Origin: Cryptomeria japonica | Taxonomy: Eukaryota > Streptophyta > Pinopsida > Cupressales > Cupressaceae | Length of the DNA: 64,000 bases | NCBI RefSeq assembly: GCF_030272615.1 | Contig: NC_081413.1 | Span: 159,035,349 to 159,099,348 of the forward strand | Direction: 5' to 3' | In this document: positions 56,879-64,000 of the stretch, piece after piece | Position numbering within the stretch: position 1 is the first letter of the stretch | Layout: each line of letters opens with the position of its first letter | Made by a program: the position numbers and the translations under genes | Notes under the pieces: model-generated | The model's input: only the letters and a program-made list of their open reading frames with translations | The model's database searches: none | What the model was told of the DNA's origin: nothing

Positions 56879-59251
56879 ATGGTCCTGATGAAGTATGGAA
56901 TGGGCCACAAGAAAAAGGGTGTGGTGGACATTGATTCTGAGAACAAGGTGGGGTGGGGTAGGACTCTGAACATGGGTTCGCCTCTGAGGCGTTATATGCT
57001 TGCTGCCGTATTGGCCTTGCAAATCATAATACTTGTAATTGTAAGGGGATTGCCAGTACCATTCCCCTGGTTGCCTCCTTGTCCCGTGCCAGTAGCAGAT
57101 GTTTCTGCGACTGTGGGTGCGGCAGCATTAAATGTTACTGCAAGTTGGGATGATGATAGTGAAACCTCAAATGATTCGAAGGATGATGTAGCGGTATCCG
57201 GTGACTTTGTTACTGAGTCAGTTGCGTCAGATGTTTCTAATGCTGAGAATGCAAGCTGCGAGTTAGGTCTTGTCTATGTGTATAATTTGCCTCCTGTTTT
57301 CAATACTGATTTGCTGAAAAATTGCTCTACTTTGAGTCCTTGGAACTCCTTTTGCCCTGCCATTGTGAATTTTGGCTATGGGGATGTGATCAGGAGACCA
57401 AAGTTGCAAGCAGAAGAGAGAGGGACTTGGTATAAGACTGATCAGTTCACAGGGGAGATCATTTTTCATAAAAAGCTGATGGAGCATCCCTGTGTCACAG
57501 ATAAGCCTCATTTGGCCAGGGCATTCTATGTGCCCTTCTATGCTGGTTTGGCTGTGGGGAGGTACCTGTGGAGGGAGTACCCCGCTGAGGTTAGGGACCG
57601 CGATGGGAAAATGGTGCTGGAGTGGTTGCAGGAGCAGGAGTATTGGAAGCGTAACTCAGGCTGGGATCACTTTATGGTGGTGGGGAGGATCACCTGGGAT
57701 TTTAGGTAAGACTGATTTTCATGAGTCCCATTTGAGAAGTTCGTGGATCTCGATTAATGATTTTAGATTAGAAATCTACAATACCTTTTTCCTCAAATTT
57801 TTAAAGTGAATCTTCATTTGTATTTCAAGGAACCATACAGTTTAAAAGATATGTTTGGATGCCCGATTCTGTTTTATTAGCATTTTAAAGACCTTGGCTG
57901 ATCATTTTAGATATCCAATGCCTCGGAAATGTACAGACTCTTTCGTTTTTAAATTTGTTAATTTTTATTCAAATTTTCAAAATGCTAGTACATTGTGATT
58001 AAGAGACTGAATCTTCATTTGTGGTTTATCAATGCTGGAAGATTTTATGGAACTATGCCCTTTTTAGAAGTTTAGATATATGATGCCCAATTCTCAAAAT
58101 TGAAATTTAGCATAAGTTCACAAGATTTTTCAAGTATATTTTAAGCATTTATACGATTTGTTATGAAAAGTTGACAATTATCTTCAATGGGTGCTATTTT
58201 CGAAAGTAATCTTGAACAGAAGTGTCAAATGGCAAATATCATCCACTGAACATTTTCACAATTTCAGTAGATCCAAGGATATAGGTTTGTTAGTTTAATC
58301 TTGAACAGAAGTGTCAAATGGCAAATATCATCCACTGCACATTTTCACAATTTCAGTAGATCCAAGGATATAGGTTTGTTAGTTTCTTTAGGGTTTTACA
58401 TTTTTTGTGTTTCAATGCTGGCAAATACTCAATCTTCATTTGGAATTGGCGAATGGCTTGTAAAGAAATTGAAGAAAATGTCAGTTGGTGTTTAACCAAA
58501 TTTCCCTATTTGCAGGAGATCCAAAGATGAAGATTGGGGGAGTAGTTTCATGTACATGCCAGGGATCAAGAACGTCACAAGGCTGCTGATAGAGAGAAAC
58601 CCCTGGGATGACAAGGAGATGGGAGTCCCATACCCAACTGCTTTTCATCCCAGAAGTGCTCAGGATGTGCTGAGGTGGCAGGATCATCTCAGAAATGTTG
58701 AGAGGACCAAACTCTTTTCTTTTGCAGGGGCAAGCAGGAAATACATACCCAACGATTTCAGGGGAATTCTGTTGGACCAGTGCATGAGGTCAATGAATTG
58801 CAGATCCCTCGATTGTTCAGGAACCCGATGTGTCAATGACACCATGGCCGCTGTCCATCTGTTTCTGGATTCAACATTCTGTCTACAACCCAGGGGTGAC
58901 AGCTTTACTCGGAAGTCCATCTTTGATTGCCTTATAGCAGGGTCCATTCCTGTGTTTTTCTGGCACAGGAGTGCATATTGGCAGTACGAGTGGCACCTCC
59001 CTTCCAATTACAGTAGCTATTCTGTTTTCATTTCAAAGCACGATATTAGAAATGGTACTCAAATAGAAGAGGTTCTTAAGAGAATACCTGCTGCAGAAGT
59101 TCAGAGACTGAGGGAAACAGTTATAAGCTCTATTCCTAGATATGTATACTCTGCACCTGGGCACCGGTTGAAGGGTATGAAAGATGCTGTAGACACTGCT
59201 ATTGATGGGTTTCTAAATACGGTCAAGTCATCGAGTCTAGCTCATATATAG
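56879..59251 (+). CDS. GT47 xyloglucan galactosyltransferase-like protein (MUR3/XLT2 type), two exons
   Basis: Exon 1 is 56879-57705 and exon 2 is 58516-59251, joined across a GTAAG...TTGCAG intron of 810 bp in phase 2 (codon AG|G in DFR|RSKDEDWG). The protein is 520 residues. A short basic N-terminus and one membrane segment (YMLAAVLALQIIILVIV, about residues 39-55) make a type II Golgi anchor. A variable stem has N-glycosylation sites. The exostosin/GT47 domain follows: VYVYNLPPVFNTDLLKNC, AFYVPFYAGLAVGRYLW, WDHFMVVGRITWDFR, PYPTAFHPRSAQDVLRWQD, DCLIAGSIPVFFWHRSAYWQ, YEWHLPSNYSSYSVFI. These match the clade that adds galactose to xyloglucan side chains. Length is nearer XLT2-type than the longer MUR3. 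The start is the first in-frame ATG after a stop. No defects were seen, so it is probably functional; exact acceptor specificity is not decided. Confidence 0.92.
58208..58383 (+). repeat. 88-bp tandem duplication inside the GT47 intron
   Basis: TAATCTTGAACAGAAGTGTC ... GGTTTGTTAGTT occurs at 58208-58295 and 58296-58383 with one mismatch seen (CTGAACA versus CTGCACA). A recent duplication, away from both splice sites. Confidence 0.92.
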
Positions 59252-59487
59252 GGACTTAGTGAGTATTAGGTTATTTGTACATATAATGTTTTTGAGGTAA
59301 TTCCATATTACTCTAATTAGAGTGACATTTCTCAGGTGTCTGGTTCTTTAGGGACTTGGATCTATGATTTTAAGCCCAAAGTTCACAAGTGCCAGTGAAA
59401 TATAGGTGCTAATTTTTTGTCAGATAAAAGAATTGTAGGATTTATATTTATTGCTAAGGTACATAATTCTTTGTGACAAGTATTACA

Positions 59488-59493
59488 ATAAAA
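59488..59493 (+). terminator. Candidate polyadenylation signal of the GT47 gene
   Basis: AATAAA lies about 240 bp after the stop codon, a typical plant 3' UTR distance. No direct evidence of the cleavage site. Confidence 0.4.
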
Positions 59494-60842
59494 GGCCTGC
59501 CAAGGCCAGTTCTTAGCCATCAAAACACAATAACGAAATGAACTTGGACTGGTGTTGGAACATTTATTTTGATCATGGTTTTAGTTCTATATCTTTTGTC
59601 GTTGGATTCCTTTTAGCACTTTTAATTAACTGTTTCAACTTATTGTACTCGAGTTCCATTAATGTACATATGAGTTCATGGATCCAATCTGGTTATATGC
59701 ACAGATAAATATTATATCTTTTTTTGTTCTAGGAAACAACCAATTAATTTGAATTTGTTTTTTCCTGTTAAGTTGAAGTCTTGCAGTTGTGCCGTGGGTC
59801 CAAGTTCAGATTAATTACTTTTCTTTTCCGAACAATTGTGGTGGAATCACTTCTGCCAACATTGTTCTTGCTTTCTGGCGAAGTAACAGTTCTTTCATTA
59901 ACTGGAAGTAAACATGCCTTCTACAATTTACAGATCAGAAACCCAAACCTTAAGCATAAAAACTAATATGCATTTCAGTTCGAATTAACATAAGAATTCA
60001 CTACTACAATGGGCAACCATGTTTTGGAAGTCTGAATATGGCAATTGATATTTAATCTGTTGCAAATATGGATTACATTTATTGATAGTTTGTACAGGAG
60101 TTATTGTTCAAGTTTGCTTAGCAGATGACAAAAACCAACCGCAGAACAAAACTGCCTTTGATGGAGACCTCGATGGCATTATAATCATCATTCAGAAATG
60201 TGTTTCAAGAACAGTGATTCAATACATACGTTGTACCCAGAATTGGAACATGTACTTAAAAACTTTGGAAGACTAGCATCTGAAGCTGGAAATGATGGGA
60301 AAGCGGAAACTCTTAGAAATGGTACATTTAGTTTTCTGGTACCCCTAAAGTAAAAACAGTATTGGAAATTTTGAAAGTTGATTTCTAGTGCCAGAGCCTT
60401 TTCGGAACTCTTGAGGAAATGTGTAAAATTTAAAAAATGTGTCTGAATCTGCGGAAATTCTTAACCACCCCCTCTTTGTAGGAGGTTCCAATGGCTTCCA
60501 ATGAGGGCGAAGAGGGTGGTGTGAATGCAGCTCTGGTCTCTTGATTCTAGGAGCTTCAAATAGGAATGAAGAGGATGGTTTGAATGCAATTTTGGTCTAT
60601 TGATTGCTTATGTGTTAAATTGAATGGCAAGGCAACAATTATAATTGAATTAAACATTCAGGCTTACAATATTGAATATACGTCAAAGAATTCTATTAGT
60701 CAACAGCTTCAAGATGATTTTAGTAAATTGAGAATGCTTCTGGAATAAATGTGATATTATTGTGTCAACTTTTATCACTCCATGATTGAACATCAGGATG
60801 AATGAAAGAAAGATTTTAATCATGCCTGTGAGACCAGGCAGT

Positions 60843-61030
60843 CTAAGGGACCGAGAACCACAACCTCAAGTTATCTTCAAACTCCTTTTTGATGTCGGAT
60901 CTCCTACTATGGATCTTGATCAAGTAGCTAGCCATCCTGCTGATCTTTGCTTCCTCAAATAAATCGTGGAGGCTGTCTACTTTTAAGCCGTTTCCATACT
61001 GAATACATATATCCTCATAAGCAGCACACT
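60843..61030 (-). other. Candidate terminal exon of an unidentified gene
   Basis: On the minus strand an acceptor-like CCTTCATAG precedes a 62-codon open stretch ending in TAG (60843-60845). It reads for example YEDICIQYGNGLKVDSLHDL and SYLIKIHSRRSDIKKEF. Composition is protein-like and no stop occurs. I do not recognise the family, and no matching upstream exon was found. It may be a gene fragment. Confidence 0.3.
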
Positions 61031-61350
61031 CTATGAAGGTTGATATATACCAAAAAAAACGAACACAACAATAAAATATACAAATAAAATACCTAACAAA
61101 GATTTTTGAGATATAAACATCAAACTTAAAATTATTTCATGTCGGGGTAAAAATGAAAAGGATCGTCCTATTGATTACTAAAACCTGGAATACAATACAA
61201 AGTTAAAGAGTGGTTTATAGTATAATTATTATTCATCGTATTCTTAATAGATCATGGAATTTGAACTAAAATGTTGATAAAAAAACATCCACAGCTATGA
61301 CCAGAACTACTTTTGATTACTTATATGGACGCTGAAAATATCATGTCTCC

Positions 61351-61568
61351 TATGATTATAGTATTTAATAGATTACAGAAATTATAAAATCTAGAGTGCT
61401 CCACTATTAATTTGTTGTAGCAAAACAAGAGCCTTAATGGCTTTATGATAGCTTTCTGATATGACCATATTATTCAATAGATTACAGAAGTTACAAAATC
61501 TAGATTGTTGCATTGTTAATTTGTTGTAGCAAAACAAGAGTCTCAATGGCTTTCTGATAATCAAAGAT
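61351..61568. repeat. ~109-bp tandem duplication, diverged
   Basis: AATAGATTACAGAA(A/G)TTA and TTGTTGTAGCAAAACAAGAG recur at an offset of 109 bp. Identity is roughly 85% by eye. Confidence 0.75.
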
Positions 61569-63059
61569 CATTTTATGGAATCTGCATCATGCGTCACAAC
61601 TGCAAAATTTGTAGCTGCGCGAGAAATCCAAGCTTGGCATTATTACCACGTAAACAAGATATACTTATAATCTATATCTAACAGAGGTGTTTTGAATTGC
61701 AAAGCTTCCGGTAGAAAACTTTGTATGGTATTTTGCAACAAAATTTCACAATTTTCTGTCAAAAGGATTGCAATTCATTGTATATATTGTGGAAATATAT
61801 TGTCTTTAATTGATACCCCTTTCATAGGAGGGAGATTGATTTTCTGTAAAGCTAAGCTTTTTGAAAAGCTGAGGATCAGGGTTTCAAAGAAGATTGAAGA
61901 CCTAGCTTTCCTAAAAAGATAATGAAACTCCCGGGTAGTTTGTGCAGAAAACCACAGAGTTTTCTATCAAAAAAAGCATTGCAATTCTTTTATATGGATC
62001 GTGGAAATATAATGTCTTAAAGATGTTTTTGGCAAATAGCATCAGCTGCAATCTTTTTAATGTCTCCATGTGGTCGACATTGACATCTTCTAGGTCTAAC
62101 CTAGGCAGAAGCAGAGGGCGCTTCCAAGATTTGAGCCTAGTCTTTCAAGTTTCTCTGCAACAAGTGACCCATCTTAGCAGAATCACAACTCAAACAAACA
62201 TATTAGAAATCAATCAATATTTTCTAAGAACTCAAAAAAAGATAGCAGCAACAGTTCAAGGTGGATCTTTATATATGAATCTATTACAGTTACAATATTT
62301 TCCCACCTCTGATATCTCTAAAGGAATTACGATCCTGTTCGCATACCCATGACAGAAATAGTTCAGACAGGACAAGTCATCAAATTCCTGTTTCCCAAAC
62401 TTAGTAAGCAGGTCATAACAAGGGTACATGATGCATTAGAAGAATATCAAGCTGAAGAACAAACCAATTCAAGTGAAGCCAAAATTCAAGATAACTTAGT
62501 TCACATATGGCTGGAATTGACGCTCCTGAGACACAAATGAATAAAGGATATGCTGTAGCCAGTACGGGGTGAAGTAGCAGTCGGGTTCTCTTGGGCTTAT
62601 TTTCAATGGGATGGTAAAGCTCAACAAACCTTCCACCTTTCTCAAATCTAAACGTTTTATCAATAAAAAACGATGCTTGTGAAGCTAGGTGAAACATTTT
62701 GGGGCATTTAATTTAGGGATCATGGCACAGGATCAAAATGGCAAGAAATTACTTCTCTCAATTCCCATATCAAAAACTCAAGACATTATCTTTCCCAACC
62801 AGCCAGTCAGGACATGATAGGGAAAATCAGAGTTCCTCTTATTGCATTGTGATGGAATAGAAGGGCTATTATGGTTTGACTGGAAAGCATGTACTGAACA
62901 AATTGTTTAGCGTATTGCACTAGATGCATCGTAATTGTTGTCATTTTATGATACCTTTGGTCCATCAGTAAGAACCGATCAGAGATACGATCCATGGACC
63001 AGCGCTGCACTAGTTGATCAAGGAGAAAGCAGAAGAATCATGAAGTGTGAAGTGTGGGA

Positions 63060-63530
63060 CAAGTTCCTCCCTTGGCCTTTTCTTCCTTCCCCGGAACCCT
63101 AAGGTTCTTTCCCTTTGCCTTCTCCTGTGCTTCTTCCCCAAAACCCCGAAGTTCCAAAGTTCCTTCTCTTTGCCTTCTCTCGCTTTTCCTTCTCCGGAAC
63201 CCCGAGGTTCCGAAGTTCCTTCCCTTTCTTTCCCTTTCTCTTCCTTCCTTTCTCTGGAACTCCGAAACCCCGAGGTTCCGAAGTTCCTTCCTTAGCCTTC
63301 CCTTTCTTCTCTAGGGAACTCCGAAACCCCGAGGTTCCGAAGTTCCTTCCTTAGCCTTCCCTTTCTTCTCTAGGGAACACCGAAACCTAGAGGTTCCAAA
63401 GTTCTTTCCCTCCTTGCCTTTTCTCTCTAGTTCCCCCGGAACTCCGAAACCCTGAGGTTCCAAAGTTCCTTCCTTAGCCCTTTTTTTAGTTCCCCGAAGT
63501 TCCTTCCTTATCTTCCCCACTCTGGGTACC
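63060..63530. repeat. Pyrimidine-rich minisatellite, about 59-64-bp unit
   Basis: The core GGAACTCCGAAACCCCGAGG followed by TTCCGAAGTTCCTTCC recurs. GGAAC boxes lie at 63093, 63196, 63256, 63315, 63374 and 63438; spacing is 59 in the best copies. Filler is C/T-rich (CTTAGCCTTCCCTTTCTTCT). Open frames on both strands over it are repeat by-products. Confidence 0.85.
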
Positions 63531-63589
63531 CGAGTTTCTAAGGTCTTCGGACTCTTTTCCAACTGGCGACACTTCTGAATGGCGTGATC

Positions 63590-64000
63590 AACACTCAAAG
63601 CTTTAAATGCTCCGACAGCTTTTGTGACTTATGCACCTTCTTTTGTGGAGCCATAGGGGTGCATTTAATGTTTTTGGCAGGATTTCCATTAAGGGAGGTA
63701 CGAGGCCATGAGGCCATGCTTGTTGTAGTGACTTATGTCATGTCTGCATATTCTGACTTTGGAAGGTCAGTCAATCCACCTTCTCAGGGTTGCCTTTTGT
63801 GGGTATGGCTAGGTTGCTTGCATGTACAAAATTCAAGTGCATGCACTTCCCTGCACTCCCGGACTGACATACAGGAGTCATGATCACTCTTGTAACCTTT
63901 TTTCTATATAAAGGCTATTAAGCCTCATTGTAAAGGGTTCTCTCCCTGCTGCCTTGAGCTTTCCTATGCTCTTCTCTTGAAGACTTGTAATTATTTTTGC
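63590..64000 (+). promoter_or_regulatory. LTR-like promoter region cut by the window end
   Basis: CTATATAAAGGC (63904-63915) is a strong TATA-type box followed by CTCATTGTAA and pyrimidine-rich sequence, as in the U3/R part of plant LTRs. No second copy or LTR boundary is in the window, so a host gene promoter is the alternative. Confidence 0.35.

Larger units (their letters stand above)
59494..63059. other. Intergenic DNA downstream of the GT47 gene
   Basis: Less AT-rich than the gypsy flanks. It holds a candidate minus-strand exon (60843-61030), a 109-bp duplication (61351-61568), an imperfect ~65-bp repeat (60479-60607), and a ~90-bp repeat (about 61700-61800 and 61945-62025). A 94-codon minus-strand ORF at 62413-62697 reads partly protein-like (FRFEKGGRFVELYHPIENK) but is not recognised. 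Confidence 0.45.

Noticed and set aside
63047-63598. Pro/Ser/Phe-rich ORFs on both strands
   Set aside because: All are produced by the minisatellite; frames stay open because the unit lacks stops.

Overview
The window is a repeat-dominated piece of a land-plant nuclear genome. The evidence is two long Ty3/gypsy retrotransposons with a second, archaeal-type RNase H (the Tat/Ogre-lineage signature), antisense plant-mobile-domain (PMD) genes, a plant cell-wall glycosyltransferase with one spliceosomal intron, and very long AT-rich intergenic DNA. A large-genome plant such as a conifer would fit, but the sequence alone does not name the species.

Layout. 1-2200 is AT-rich DNA with possible small exons and local repeats. 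A tRNA-derived SINE lies at 2201-2458. Element 1 (+ strand, 2472-20306, target duplication ATATC) is structurally complete: LTR, PBS, 2.1-kb leader, one-frame gag-pol with 11 in-frame stops, antisense PMD gene, polypurine tract, LTR. A 680-bp spacer follows. Element 2 (- strand, 20987-36648) has the same plan with 9 in-frame stops; its 5' LTR is cut off and joined head-to-head to an inverted copy of its own leader and gag. The result is a palindrome with 3.7-kb arms (32937-40381). Then come a cluster of snap-back repeats (40382-41285), a leader fragment (41286-42000) and an old frameshifted pol fragment (43690-45003) of related elements. A degraded LINE-1-type element (48060-49625) is split by a 364-bp TRIM. 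A fold-back element lies at 50812-51653, and microsatellites and minisatellites are scattered through the rest. The only apparently functional host gene is a GT47 xyloglucan-galactosyltransferase-like gene (56879-59251, two exons). The window ends in a pyrimidine-rich minisatellite and promoter-like DNA that may be another LTR.

How the parts may work together. Both gypsy elements carry, besides gag-pol, an antisense PMD gene near the 3' LTR. In each element a CG-containing motif of about 10 bp is repeated every ~20 bp. It occurs in the gag leader and again upstream of the PMD gene, and it mostly reads toward the coding region it precedes. The motif differs between the two elements, but within each element the leader and PMD arrays match. 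This resembles element-encoded anti-silencing systems such as VANC and its motifs in Arabidopsis VANDAL elements; the functional link is inference. Several noncoding blocks show compensatory base changes that support RNA structure: seven hairpins beside the element 2 PMD gene, a hairpin running into the polypurine tract, and two leader hairpins. All of this was read by eye; no database search or folding program was run.
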